From Nocardioides sp. 503 (GTDB taxonomy: Bacteria > Actinomycetota > Actinomycetes > Propionibacteriales > Nocardioidaceae), in NCBI RefSeq assembly GCF_004522095.1, contig NZ_SPUI01000002.1, positions 372,001 through 436,000 on the forward strand: a stretch of 64,000 nt of DNA, given 5' to 3'. Each line of letters begins with the position of its first letter. The stretch's first letter is position 1. The notes beneath the pieces are model-generated. The model did not search any database and had not been told where the DNA came from. It saw only the letters and a list, made by a program, of their open reading frames with translations. Shown one piece after another: positions 1 to 7,610 of the stretch. Both the position numbers and the translations under genes were made by a program.

Positions 1-141
1 GGGATCGACAGCTGCCACGCGGCGTTGACGGTGATCCGCTGCTCCAGCGACCGACCGCCGGCTGTCGCGGTGTTCAACGACATGTCGCACCTGCCCGAAG
101 ACCTGCGGTGGACGGGCTTCCCGGAGCACCTGCGGCTGTGA
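1..141 (+). CDS. Partial hypothetical protein (3' end only)
   Basis: Frame 1 is open from the window edge to a TGA at 139-141, leaving 46 C-terminal residues. The start lies outside the window. The piece has two cysteines near its beginning and ends in HLRL. I do not recognise the family. It is co-directional with the MazG-like gene 15 bp downstream, but that gene has its own -10 box, so the two need not form an operon. Confidence 0.4.
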   Translation, partial: GIDSCHAALTVIRCSSDRPPAVAVFNDMSHLPEDLRWTGFPEHLRL

Positions 142-144
142 CGC

Positions 145-150
145 TAGCGT
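145..150 (+). promoter_or_regulatory. Likely -10 box (TAGCGT) for a leaderless MazG-like transcript
   Basis: TAGCGT fits the actinobacterial TAnnnT -10 pattern and ends 6 nt before the ATG at 157, so transcription would begin at or next to the start codon. The same arrangement recurs upstream of several other genes here. No clear -35 element is visible. Confidence 0.45.
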
Positions 151-156
151 GCCGCC

Positions 157-486
157 ATGGACCTCGACGACTACCAGCGCGCGGCGATGCGCACGGCCCG
201 CGACAAGGATGCTCCCGACGAGTTCATGCACCTGGTGCTGGGCCTGGTGGGTGAAGCGGGCGAGGTCGCCGAGAAGGTCAAGAAGCTGGTGCGCGACAAG
301 AACAGCGACCTGGCCCACCTGGATCGCGACGACATGGCCGCCGAGCTCGGCGACGTCCTCTGGTACGCCGCCGTCCTGGCCAACTTCCTCGACCTCTCGC
401 TGAACGACGTCGCCCAGCGCAACGTCGACAAGCTGGCGGACCGGCAGCGGCGCGCGGTCCTCGGTGGCTCGGGGGACAACCGCTGA
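157..486 (+). CDS. MazG-like nucleotide pyrophosphohydrolase
   Basis: A 109-residue protein of the all-alpha NTP pyrophosphohydrolase (MazG) superfamily, which hydrolyses nucleoside triphosphates to monophosphates and pyrophosphate and often cleans up non-canonical nucleotides. The metal-binding pattern is visible as GEAGEVAEKVKK (about residues 28-39) followed by ELGDVLWY (about 64-71), giving the usual E-x-x-E ... E-x-x-D arrangement. The length fits a single-domain member rather than the two-domain MazG. There is no Shine-Dalgarno; the TAGCGT box just upstream suggests a leaderless mRNA. The substrate cannot be read from sequence. Confidence 0.82.
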   Translation: MDLDDYQRAAMRTARDKDAPDEFMHLVLGLVGEAGEVAEKVKKLVRDKNSDLAHLDRDDMAAELGDVLWYAAVLANFLDLSLNDVAQRNVDKLADRQRRAVLGGSGDNR

Positions 487-490
487 CGTC

Positions 491-953
491 TCACTGCTCG
501 CAGCGGAAGGTCCTCTCGGCGACGCACCGGTCCTCACCGCGCCCTCCGACGGCCACGTCGTCGCCGCGCCCGCCGAGCAGGATGTCGGGCATCCATCCGC
601 CACGGAACCTGTCGTCACCCCGGCCGCCCTTGATGACCAGCTCGTTCTCCTCACCGAGGTAGCCACAGCCAGCATCGCCGTCGTTGAACGCCTCGACGAG
701 GTCCGCACCCCGACCGGCGTCCACGACACCCCGGCATCCCAGCGCCTGGAAGTGATCCGGCCCCCGCGTCCCACGCACGTCGAGACGGACCGTCATGAAC
801 CGGTGGCGTTCGAAGCCGCGGATCCGGGCCCGCACCGCCCGTCGCTCACGCTGGAAGAGCAAGCGCGCCCGGGGGAGGACCACGCCGTGTCGGGACTCAG
901 CCCAGGGCGAGGACGAGGGCGAGGACGGGACGTGTGACGAGCACGCGAGGCAT
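491..953 (-). pseudogene. RTX-type calcium-binding repeat protein, probably frameshifted
   Basis: The frame ending at 491 encodes glycine/aspartate nonapeptide repeats (GGRGDDRF, LLGGRGDDVAVGGRGEDRC) typical of RTX/hemolysin-type calcium-binding proteins, which are normally secreted. That frame has only a poor GTG start at 883 and no signal peptide. An ATG at 953, with an AAGGTG ribosome site, opens a different frame that reads MPRVLVTRPVLALVLALG and stops at 897. It looks like the missing signal peptide. The simplest reading is one gene from 953 to 491 broken by a one-base shift near 890-905, beside a 12-bp tandem repeat. A sequencing error or two unrelated frames remain possible. Confidence 0.5.
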
Positions 954-1018
954 GACGCACCTTGGCACGCGGGAGCGGCGTCGAGGGCACGTTTCGGGTG
1001 ATTGGCAGGGCGACCGGT

Positions 1019-1474
1019 CTACGCGGAGACGCGAGCCAGGGCGAGCGCCACCAGGGCGAAGGCGCCGAGGATGACGGCGACCCGGACGTAGTGCAGTCGG
1101 TCCCACCGCTGCGTCTGCTCGCGCCAGTCCGGGGGAGCGGTCTCGGGCGTCCAGGTCATCGCGCGTGAGTTGATGGGCACGAGCAGGAGGACGGACATGG
1201 CGACGCTGACCGCGAGCAGCCCCGCCGAGACGAGCGCGGGCGCAGAGGAGGGCTCGCCCCAGGCCAGTACGCCCCATCCCACCACCAGCACGAGGCTTGC
1301 GACGTACCAGAACGGCATCAGCCTGCCGAGGACCCGCCCTCCGTCGGCACGCGCCGCCAGGCTGCTGTCCGTGGGCAGTCGGTTGAGCAGGGGGTTGACG
1401 AAGGCGGCCACGGCGAGCTCGACGCCGACCATGGTGCCGATGACGACGACGGTGATGATGCCTAGTGCGGTCAC
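1019..1474 (-). CDS. DUF1772 family membrane protein
   Basis: A 151-residue integral membrane protein with about four hydrophobic segments: residues 2-24, a central pair around 55-100, and a C-terminal one ending in ALALARVSA. The N-terminal helix with a conserved Glu (GTMVGVELAVAAFVNPLL) and the NSRAMTW segment are typical of DUF1772. No biochemical role is established for the family. Translation starts at a GTG preceded by TAGGAG. It is divergent from a TetR regulator, and two palindromic sites lie in the 53-bp gap, so it is the probable regulatory target. Members often sit beside TetR genes as efflux-like or stress-linked membrane proteins. Confidence 0.8.
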   Translation of the reverse strand: MTALGIITVVVIGTMVGVELAVAAFVNPLLNRLPTDSSLAARADGGRVLGRLMPFWYVASLVLVVGWGVLAWGEPSSAPALVSAGLLAVSVAMSVLLLVPINSRAMTWTPETAPPDWREQTQRWDRLHYVRVAVILGAFALVALALARVSA

Positions 1475-1487
1475 GAGGACTCCTAGT

Positions 1488-1516
1488 TAGCAGTGCTAGA
1501 TATGCGAGCAATGCTA
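1488..1516. promoter_or_regulatory. Paired palindromic operator for the TetR regulator
   Basis: TAGCAGTGCTA (1488-1498) and GAGCAATGCTA (1506-1516) are near-identical sites of the form TAGCA-N-TGCTA, repeated with an 18-bp centre-to-centre spacing. They fill the gap between the divergent DUF1772 and TetR genes. The second overlaps TAGAGT (1515-1520), a likely -10 box ending 7 nt before the TetR ATG. This fits two regulator dimers repressing both promoters. Confidence 0.65.
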
Positions 1517-1527
1517 GAGTAGCGAGC

Positions 1528-2121
1528 ATGGACGAGGCCGGCAAGGACGCGATGGCAGGCTCCGCGCGGGAACGACGCCTGGCGGCGAGACGCCAGGAGA
1601 TCCTGGACGCGGCGCGCCGCCTCGCCGAGGAGGCCGGCTGGGCCGGCGTGACCACCCGCGCGCTGGCGGACGCGATCGGCTACAGCCAGCCGGTCCTCTA
1701 CGGTCACTTCCCCGAGGGCAAGGCCCAGATCATGAGCGCGGTCGCCCTCGACGGGTTCGTCGAGCTCACCCAAGCGCTGCGGACGGCGGGGGCGGGCCGA
1801 AGCTCGGCGGAGGCGGCGGTCGCCGTCGCGGAGGCCTACCTGACGTACGCCGTCGCCCATCCGGCCGTTTATGAGGCGATGTTCACGCTGCCGATCAGTC
1901 CCCGCTTCGCCGAGGCCGACTCCGAGCCAGAGCTCCAGGAGGGGTTCGCGGCCCTCGTCGCCGTGATGGGCGGACCGTCCGACGACGTGCCGACCGCGAC
2001 CGAGGTGTTCTGGAGCGCCCTGCACGGCATGGTCGGCCTCGAGCGGGCCGGTCGCATGCGCGCCGAGGATCGCGCGGAGCGGACGCGCGTGCTCGCGGCC
2101 CGCTTCGGCAGCGGGGCGTGA
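1528..2121 (+). CDS. TetR/AcrR family transcriptional regulator
   Basis: A 197-residue regulator with an N-terminal helix-turn-helix (ILDAARRLAEEAGWAGVTTR, then ALADAIGYSQPVLYGHF, about residues 25-65) and an all-helical C-terminal ligand domain containing the YEAMF segment common in this subfamily. ATG 1528 is preferred over upstream in-frame starts because those would put the operator inside the gene and because a TAGAGT -10 box ends 7 nt before it. It probably represses itself and the divergent DUF1772 gene through the TAGCA-N-TGCTA sites. The inducer is unknown. Confidence 0.85.
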   Translation: MDEAGKDAMAGSARERRLAARRQEILDAARRLAEEAGWAGVTTRALADAIGYSQPVLYGHFPEGKAQIMSAVALDGFVELTQALRTAGAGRSSAEAAVAVAEAYLTYAVAHPAVYEAMFTLPISPRFAEADSEPELQEGFAALVAVMGGPSDDVPTATEVFWSALHGMVGLERAGRMRAEDRAERTRVLAARFGSGA

Positions 2122-2204
2122 GGCGGCGTCGCGACCGCCGTCCGACAGCGGGGCTCAGCTCCGAGGCGTCGGCCGCGTGCTTCGGCACGGTGCAAGCTCT
2201 CGAG

Positions 2205-2408
2205 CTACTCGCGCGCCAGCTGGATGCCGATCGCCACGCCGCCGATGACGATCCCGAGCAGCCCCACGGCGCCCAGCGCCATCCCGAGGGTCAGGAAGAG
2301 CTCGCGGTCACTGCCGCCCGCCTGAGCGATGAAGATGCCTCCGCCGACGGCGGCGACCAGCCCTCCGAGGGCCTTCACCCATCCACGCTGGTCGGCGGCG
2401 TCGCTCAT
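2205..2408 (-). CDS. Small two-helix membrane protein
   Basis: A 67-residue protein with two glycine-rich hydrophobic segments (about residues 13-30 and 38-62) separated by a short charged loop (QAGGSDRE). ATG 2408 is preferred because GGAG lies 6 nt upstream; an in-frame ATG at 2420 would add MEKA. Its start overlaps the stop of the preceding small ORF (ATGA), suggesting translational coupling in an operon with the histidine kinase gene. I do not recognise the family. It could be an accessory membrane component of that signalling system, but this rests on position only. Confidence 0.6.
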   Translation of the reverse strand: MSDAADQRGWVKALGGLVAAVGGGIFIAQAGGSDRELFLTLGMALGAVGLLGIVIGGVAIGIQLARE

Positions 2409-2584
2409 CGCCTTCTCCATGGTGGGGATTCTAGGTTGCTCCACCGGTCGTCCGCCGGCGTTCGCGCGGTCGTCCGGGCGCTCTCGTGCGCGAGGTATCG
2501 CTGCATCAGCTCGACCAGGATGAGGCCGACGGACAACACGAGCACCGACGCGGGTCCGACCGCGCTCCAGGGGAGCTCGTTCAC
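2405..2584 (-). CDS. Small single-pass membrane protein
   Basis: A 59-codon reading frame starting at GTG 2584. It has a CCCCGGAG ribosome site in the 9 bp after the stop of the kinase/DUF4173 gene, and its TGA overlaps the next gene's ATG. The product begins MNELPWSAVG, has one hydrophobic helix (about residues 10-26, PASVLVLSVGLILVELM) and ends in a basic WRRR tail. Tight packing, ribosome site and stop-start overlap support it as real despite its size. Function unknown. Confidence 0.55.
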   Translation of the reverse strand: MNELPWSAVGPASVLVLSVGLILVELMQRYLAHESARTTARTPADDRWSNLESPPWRRR

Positions 2585-2593
2585 TCCGGGGGC

Positions 2594-5179
2594 TCAGTAG
2601 TCCTGGAAACAGCGAGCGTCCGGCTCCGCGACGCCGGTCAGGTGGTCGGCGGCGCGGTGCCGGCCGAGGTTCCAGGCCAGCCAGTCGTCGTCGGCCTTGC
2701 GGCGTCCGTCGAGCGCGCAGTGGGCGTCGTCCCCGGGGAGGTCGGCGAGCACGGGGACGGCGTCGTCGGAGAGGCCGCGCAGGTAGTACCAGTCGACCTT
2801 GCCGGTCTCGGCGTACCGGTCGACGTTGTGCTGGGCGATCCAGGCGTCGGGGTTGATCGCGGCCAGGGCGAGCAGGAGCCCAGCGCCGCTGAGCAGTGCG
2901 GCGCGGGGGAGCCAGGCGGCGCGCAGGGTCACCCCGGCGGCCATGACGGCCAGCACCAGCAGGCCCAGCCAGCCCTCGAAGACGTCGACCAGGAGCCGTA
3001 GCCGGGTGAAGCCGTAGGCCTCCTGGTAGACGTGCATCCGGTAGAGCGCGGAGACCACGACGACGAGGGTCAGCGCGCACAGCACGCCGAGCGCGCCGCG
3101 GAGCCAGACGAGGTCCGAGCCGGAGGTGCGGGGTGCCTTGCGCCCTGCGGCCCACACCACCAGGAGCGTGAGGGCGGTGGCGACCGTGAGCTGGCCGAAG
3201 CCTTGGTGGACGTACTCGGCGTAGGTCAGTCCCGTGGTGCGCTCGAGGTAGTCGTGGCCGCCGAAGATGACGGTGGCCTGCGCGACGAGGAAGACGGCGA
3301 AGACGGCGTCGACGAGCAGGACGGGCGCGAGCCACTCGTAGCGGTGGGCGACGGGCCGGGCCGGGGTGGTCCCGGTGTCGACGTCCGGCGGGTTCAGCGC
3401 GAGGTACGCCGCCGCGAGCACCATCCCGCCCACCGCCACCGTGACGAAGGCGCGCATCACGAACGACTCCAGCTCGAGGTCGGGCACGACCGCGCCGGCC
3501 CACTCCGCGAAGACCGCGTCGGCGGAGGCGAAGAGCAGACCGAAGACCAGCAGGGCCAGCACGGACCACACGACGGTGCGCAGGGCCGCCGCGCTCGCGT
3601 TGAGCGCGCCCACCTTCCGCAGCGACCGGCCGAGCCACGGCAGCCCGCGCAGCCCGGAGAGCGGCCAAGCGACGCCGGCGATGACGAACGCCGGCAGCGT
3701 GCGGCCGTTGACCACGCCGGCCATGCAGACTGCCCCGCCCGCGAACAGGCAGAGCAGCACGATCCAGTCGGCGTCGCGCAGCACCACCGTCAGCGCGAGC
3801 AGGGCGCAGAGCGCGGCGCAGGCGAGCGTGAACGGCGAGCGGCGGTGAACGCTGAAGCCGAGCACCACGCCTCCGGCCGCCAGCAGGAGGGCCGCGGTGC
3901 CCACGCCGGTGTCGCGGTAGGGCAGGACGACGGCTCCGAGCAGGCCGACGGCGAGGCTGGCGAGCACCACGCGCGGGTTGCCGGGGACCCCGTCGGGCCA
4001 GAACCGTCCGAACATCAGGTCGAGCGCGGGGGGCTGGGCCATGGTCGGAGGTGCAGTGGGATGCGCCGGCGCCGCGGGCGGCGGGGGACTGGGCAGGGAC
4101 ACGACTGGCTCCTGGGTCGGTGGGATCGGCAGAGGGATGCGGCTCGGGCTCGTGGGCGCGACCGAGGGGTGTCGTCGCGGCTGGAGGGGGAGGTCCACGC
4201 GCACCCGGGCGCCACCCCGCGGTGGCTCGGGGTCGACGAAGTGGATGGTCCCGCCGTGCAGGTCGCTGACCCACCGGGCGATCGCGAGGCCCAGCCCGGT
4301 CCCGCCGCCACCCTCGGCGTCCGACAGGGTGCCGAACCGCTCGAAGACCCGGTCCCGGTCGGCGGCCGGCACGCCGGGTCCGTCGTCGGCGACCTCCAGC
4401 CGCCACCCTGTCGGCGTCGCTTCGGCCGTCAGGGAGACCCGGCCCCCCGGTGGGCTGTGCCGCGAGGCGTTGTCGAGGAGGTTCGCGACCAGCTGGTGCA
4501 GGCGCGCGGGGTCGGCCTCGGCGGTCAGCGAGGCGGGCGTGACCTGCACGCCGTACGTCACCGCGCGACCGGTCACCCGTGCCTCGGCCACGGCGGTCTC
4601 GAGGAGATCCCGCACCGGCACCGTCGCAGTGGCCAGGGGTGCCTTCCCGGCGTCGACGCGGGCCAGGTCGAGCAGGTCGGAGGCGAGCGCGGACAGCCGC
4701 TCGGCCTGGTCGAGGGCGGTGCGCAGCGACACCGGGTCGGGCTCGGCGACGCCGTCCACGAGGTTCTCGAGTACGGCGCACAGTGCGGCCAGCGGGGTCC
4801 GCAGCTCGTGGCTCACGTTGGCGACGAGCTCGCGGCGCTGGCGGTCCACGGCGGCGAGGTCCTCGGCCATGCGGTTGAAGGCGCGGGCCAGCTCGCCGAC
4901 CTCGTCGTTGGAGGTGGCCGTGACCCGGCCGGAGTAGTTGCCGCGCGCCATGTCGCGGGCCGCGGCGGTCATCTCGCGCAGCGGGGAGGTCATGCCCACG
5001 GCGAGCAGCTGCGTCACCCCCAGGGCGAGCGCCACCGTGACCGGGATGCTGAGCCAGAACGGCACGTCGCTGGAGGCGCCGGTGGCCGCGACCACCGCGG
5101 CCACGGTGACGCTCACGGCGACCAGCACACCGAGCTTGACCTTGACCGAGGTGACCTGGTCGAGCAGCGGTCCGCTCAT
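2594..5179 (-). CDS. Sensor histidine kinase fused to a DUF4173 membrane domain
   Basis: One uninterrupted 861-residue frame. Residues 1-62 hold two transmembrane helices with a short outer loop, followed by HAMP (about 63-115). HisKA follows with phospho-acceptor His124 in NVSHELRTPL. HATPase_c has its N box (NLLDNASRHS), G1 box (DDGPGVP) and G2 box (GTGLGLAIARW). A proline-rich linker (about 345-385) leads into a roughly 480-residue multi-pass DUF4173 region. ATG 5179 overlaps the stop of the OmpR-type regulator, so the two form a classical pair. An internal GTG (codon 360, base 4102) has AGGAG 5-6 nt upstream, exactly where a separate DUF4173 protein would begin. The locus may be a true fusion, or a kinase gene that lost its stop and still makes a second product. 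Confidence 0.85.
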   Translation of the reverse strand: MSGPLLDQVTSVKVKLGVLVAVSVTVAAVVAATGASSDVPFWLSIPVTVALALGVTQLLAVGMTSPLREMTAAARDMARGNYSGRVTATSNDEVGELARAFNRMAEDLAAVDRQRRELVANVSHELRTPLAALCAVLENLVDGVAEPDPVSLRTALDQAERLSALASDLLDLARVDAGKAPLATATVPVRDLLETAVAEARVTGRAVTYGVQVTPASLTAEADPARLHQLVANLLDNASRHSPPGGRVSLTAEATPTGWRLEVADDGPGVPAADRDRVFERFGTLSDAEGGGGTGLGLAIARWVSDLHGGTIHFVDPEPPRGGARVRVDLPLQPRRHPSVAPTSPSRIPLPIPPTQEPVVSLPSPPPPAAPAHPTAPPTMAQPPALDLMFGRFWPDGVPGNPRVVLASLAVGLLGAVVLPYRDTGVGTAALLLAAGGVVLGFSVHRRSPFTLACAALCALLALTVVLRDADWIVLLCLFAGGAVCMAGVVNGRTLPAFVIAGVAWPLSGLRGLPWLGRSLRKVGALNASAAALRTVVWSVLALLVFGLLFASADAVFAEWAGAVVPDLELESFVMRAFVTVAVGGMVLAAAYLALNPPDVDTGTTPARPVAHRYEWLAPVLLVDAVFAVFLVAQATVIFGGHDYLERTTGLTYAEYVHQGFGQLTVATALTLLVVWAAGRKAPRTSGSDLVWLRGALGVLCALTLVVVVSALYRMHVYQEAYGFTRLRLLVDVFEGWLGLLVLAVMAAGVTLRAAWLPRAALLSGAGLLLALAAINPDAWIAQHNVDRYAETGKVDWYYLRGLSDDAVPVLADLPGDDAHCALDGRRKADDDWLAWNLGRHRAADHLTGVAEPDARCFQDY

Positions 5180-5877
5180 GCGGAGGTCCCGGTCTCGAGG
5201 GCGTAGCCGACGCCATGGACCGTGCGCACGCGGTGGGCGCCGATCTTGGCGCGCAGCGCCTTCACGTGGCTGTCGACCGTGCGCGTGCCGGACGCGCCCG
5301 ACCAGCCCCAGACCTCGGCGTACAGGTGCTCGCGGGTGAGCACCGTGCCGGGGCTGCCGGCCAGGCAGAGCAACAGGTCGAACTCCGTCGGCGTCAGGTG
5401 CACCTCGTCGCCGCCGACGCGCACGCGTCGGGAAGCGGCGTCGACGTGCAGGTCGCCGAGGTCGCCCAGGGGTGCGGGGGAGCGGTCGGCGAGCTCGGCC
5501 GCGCGCTCGACGCGACGCAGCAGCGCCGCGACCCGGGCCACCAGCTCGCGCATCCGGAAGGGCTTGGTGAGGTAGTCGTCGGCGCCCACGCCGAGCCCGA
5601 CCAGGATGTCGGCCTCGTCGTCGCGGGCGGTCAGCATCAGCACGGGGACCGGGCGCTGGGCCTGGATCCGCCGGCAGACCTCGTGGCCGTCGAAGCCGGG
5701 GAGCATCACGTCCAGCACGACCAGGTCGGGTGAGGTCTCCGCGCACAGCGCCACCGCGCCGGGGCCGTCCCAGGCCTGGACGACGTCGTAGCCCGAGCCC
5801 TGCAGCCGCTCGGTCACCGCCTGGTTGATGACGGGCTCGTCCTCTACGACGAGGATCCTGGGAGCGGTGAGGGGCAT
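5176..5877 (-). CDS. OmpR/PhoB-family response regulator
   Basis: A 233-residue two-component response regulator. The receiver domain (about residues 6-120) shows the acidic pocket (VVEDEP), the phospho-acceptor Asp in LVVLDVMLPG, the switch Thr in LMLTARD and the Lys in LTKPF. The C-terminal winged helix (about 145-230) has the OmpR-family LTPTEFDLLLCL and the TVDSHVKALRAKIG recognition helix. It precedes the kinase gene with an ATGA overlap and is surely its partner. The regulon is unknown. Confidence 0.92.
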   Translation of the reverse strand: MPLTAPRILVVEDEPVINQAVTERLQGSGYDVVQAWDGPGAVALCAETSPDLVVLDVMLPGFDGHEVCRRIQAQRPVPVLMLTARDDEADILVGLGVGADDYLTKPFRMRELVARVAALLRRVERAAELADRSPAPLGDLGDLHVDAASRRVRVGGDEVHLTPTEFDLLLCLAGSPGTVLTREHLYAEVWGWSGASGTRTVDSHVKALRAKIGAHRVRTVHGVGYALETGTSA

Positions 5878-5980
5878 GGGCCGAGCCTAGGAGCGCCGGA
5901 GGCCGGGAGACGCGGACGACTCGTGAAGGTTGTGTGCAGGTCTGCGCCGCGGCGGCTGAGCGGCTGTCGGCGCCACAGCA

Positions 5981-5986
5981 TAGGGT
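5981..5986 (+). promoter_or_regulatory. Likely -10 box (TAGGGT) for the small basic protein gene
   Basis: TAGGGT matches the TAnnnT -10 pattern seen elsewhere in the window and lies 18 nt before the ATG at 6005, leaving a leader of about 10 nt. It sits in the 127-bp divergent gap shared with the response regulator gene. Confidence 0.35.
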
Positions 5987-6004
5987 CGTGCCCGTGAGTG
6001 GACG

Positions 6005-6271
6005 ATGAGCAAGATGGACGCCCTGCGGGCGATGCGTGAGGCCAAGTACGCCGCGGCGCAGAAGGCCAAGCCGGCGAGCAAGCCCGCCGCGCGGCCCAAG
6101 GTCGCGCCGGACAAGCCGGCCTCCAAGGCGGCCGCCGCCGCCAAGGCGCTGGCTGCCGACCCCGGACCGGTCGACGCCGTGACCGAGGAGCTGTGCGGCC
6201 ACCGCAACATGTCCGGGCGCACGTGCACCCGCGAGGCCGGCCACTCGGCCAAGAGCCACCGCTACTCCTGA
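6005..6271 (+). CDS. Small basic protein with C-terminal Cys/His motif
   Basis: An 88-residue protein. Its first two thirds are rich in Ala, Lys and Pro (repeated AKPASKPAARPK-like stretches, probably disordered). The tail has the pattern C-G-H-R-N-x6-C-T-x4-G-H-x4-H-R-Y, which could bind a metal. No known catalytic domain is visible. The basic region could bind nucleic acid, by analogy with other AK-rich actinobacterial proteins. The gene ends 13 bp from the convergent ECF transporter gene. Confidence 0.65.
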   Translation: MSKMDALRAMREAKYAAAQKAKPASKPAARPKVAPDKPASKAAAAAKALAADPGPVDAVTEELCGHRNMSGRTCTREAGHSAKSHRYS

Positions 6272-6284
6272 GGGCAGCGCCGCC

Positions 6285-6899
6285 TCAGTCGTCGCCGATG
6301 CCGCGGGCGTGCAGCGCGTCGCCGGTCTCGTGGGCCCGGGCGACGACGCGGACGACGAACGGCGTGAGGTAGGCGCGGGGGTGCCGGCCGAGGCCGCGCG
6401 CCCGGGCGGCGTCCCGGGTCTCCAGCGCCAGCGCCACGGTGCCGGGCAGCGACTGGATCGCGAGCGCGAAGGTCAGCGCGACGCGGTCGGGGTCGACGCC
6501 GACCCGCCGCAGCGGTCGGACCCATCGCACGAGCGCGTCGAGCATGGCGTTGACGGGCGTGGTCGCCGACAGCACGACCGCCGCCAGCGCCAGCGCGACC
6601 AGGTCGACGAGCGTCTCGACGGCCTTGTCGCGCCCGTAGAACCACCACTGCAGCCCCGCGACGAACACCGCGAACAGCAGGACCACGCGCGTGGCACGGG
6701 CCAGCACGCCGAGCCGGGTGCGGGCCAGCAGCGCGACGACGAGCGCGAGCGCGAGGAACACCCACGACGCGCGGACGTCGCGCACCAGCACGACGGTCAG
6801 GCTGAACGCGCCGAGACCGAGCACCTTGAGCCCCACCGGCAGCCGGTGCAGCAGGGTCTCGCCCGGTTGGTAGACCCCGACCAGGATCGAGCCGCTCAC
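6285..6899 (-). CDS. bioN: ECF transporter transmembrane (T) component, biotin type
   Basis: A 204-residue CbiQ/EcfT-family protein, the scaffold of an energy-coupling factor importer. It has about four to five membrane helices and the conserved cytoplasmic ETRDAARARGLG and DALHARGIG motifs that couple to the ATPase. The GTG start at 6899 overlaps the stop of the ATPase gene (GTGA), so an upstream extension is not needed. With bioM and bioY it forms a complete biotin uptake system, and the BioQ-type operators upstream of bioY probably control all three genes. Confidence 0.9.
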   Translation of the reverse strand: MSGSILVGVYQPGETLLHRLPVGLKVLGLGAFSLTVVLVRDVRASWVFLALALVVALLARTRLGVLARATRVVLLFAVFVAGLQWWFYGRDKAVETLVDLVALALAAVVLSATTPVNAMLDALVRWVRPLRRVGVDPDRVALTFALAIQSLPGTVALALETRDAARARGLGRHPRAYLTPFVVRVVARAHETGDALHARGIGDD

Positions 6900-7591
6900 G
6901 GCGTGGCCGACGCGACGTAGTGGTCCACGGCCGCCCCGGCCTCGCCGTCGAAGACGATCCGGGCGCCGTCGACCACGAGGACCCGGTCGCAACGGCGGGC
7001 CTGCTCGAGGTCGTGGGTGACCAGCACCAGCTGCTGCTCCAGCCCGAACAGCAGCTCGGCCACCCGTCGGGTGTTGGCCAGGTCCAGCAACGTGGTCGGC
7101 TCGTCGGCCACCAGCACCGACGGCTCGGTGGCGAGCACCCCGGCCAGGGCGAGCAGCTGCTTCTGCCCGCCGGAGAGCGCGTGCACGCTGACGTGGGCGT
7201 GCCCCGCGAGCCCGAAGCGCTCCAGGACCGCCAGCGCGAGCTCGCGGCGGCGCCCGGGGTCCCGCTCCCTCTTGCGCAGCGACAGCTCGACGTCCTCCAC
7301 GCAGGTCGGCATCACCAGCTGGGCGGCCGGGTCGGTGAAGACGAACCCCACCCGGCGGCGTACGGCGGACCCGCGGCGCGCGACGTCCAGCCCGTCGACC
7401 AGCACCCGCCCGGAGGTGGGCGTGACCAGGCCGTTGAGGAGCCGGGCGAGCGTCGACTTGCCCGATCCGTTGGCGCCGACGACGCCGATGCGCCGCTCGG
7501 TCAGGGTGAGCGTCGTGGGCGCGAGGATGACCCGCTCGCCGTCGGGGACGTCGACCGTGACCGCCGCGCCGTCGAGCTCGATCGTCGCCAT
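6896..7591 (-). CDS. bioM: ECF transporter ATPase, biotin type
   Basis: A 231-residue ABC ATPase powering biotin uptake. Walker A is GANGSGKST (about residues 39-47), the Q-loop region is VFTDPAAQLV, the signature is LSGGQKQLL, Walker B is VLVADEPTTLLD and the switch His is in LVTHD. The TDPAAQL segment is typical of ECF ATPases. The gene lies 19 bp after bioY and overlaps bioN by four bases. A single ATPase here implies either a homodimer or a partner encoded elsewhere. Confidence 0.9.
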   Translation of the reverse strand: MATIELDGAAVTVDVPDGERVILAPTTLTLTERRIGVVGANGSGKSTLARLLNGLVTPTSGRVLVDGLDVARRGSAVRRRVGFVFTDPAAQLVMPTCVEDVELSLRKRERDPGRRRELALAVLERFGLAGHAHVSVHALSGGQKQLLALAGVLATEPSVLVADEPTTLLDLANTRRVAELLFGLEQQLVLVTHDLEQARRCDRVLVVDGARIVFDGEAGAAVDHYVASATP

Positions 7592-7610
7592 GCGTCGTGT
7601 CCGGCGGGTG

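Noticed and set aside
464..937. Plus-strand frame opposite the RTX region
   Set aside because: No recognisable motif; the minus strand carries the RTX repeats.
3032..5206. Long plus-strand frame antisense to the kinase
   Set aside because: His/Glu/Gly-rich composition typical of antisense frames in high-GC DNA, with no domain or ribosome site.
2205..5216. Very long minus-strand frame spanning parts of several genes
   Set aside because: It reads the kinase/DUF4173 gene out of frame as Arg/Pro/Gly-rich text. Only its last 68 codons (2205-2408) match a plausible protein with a ribosome site.
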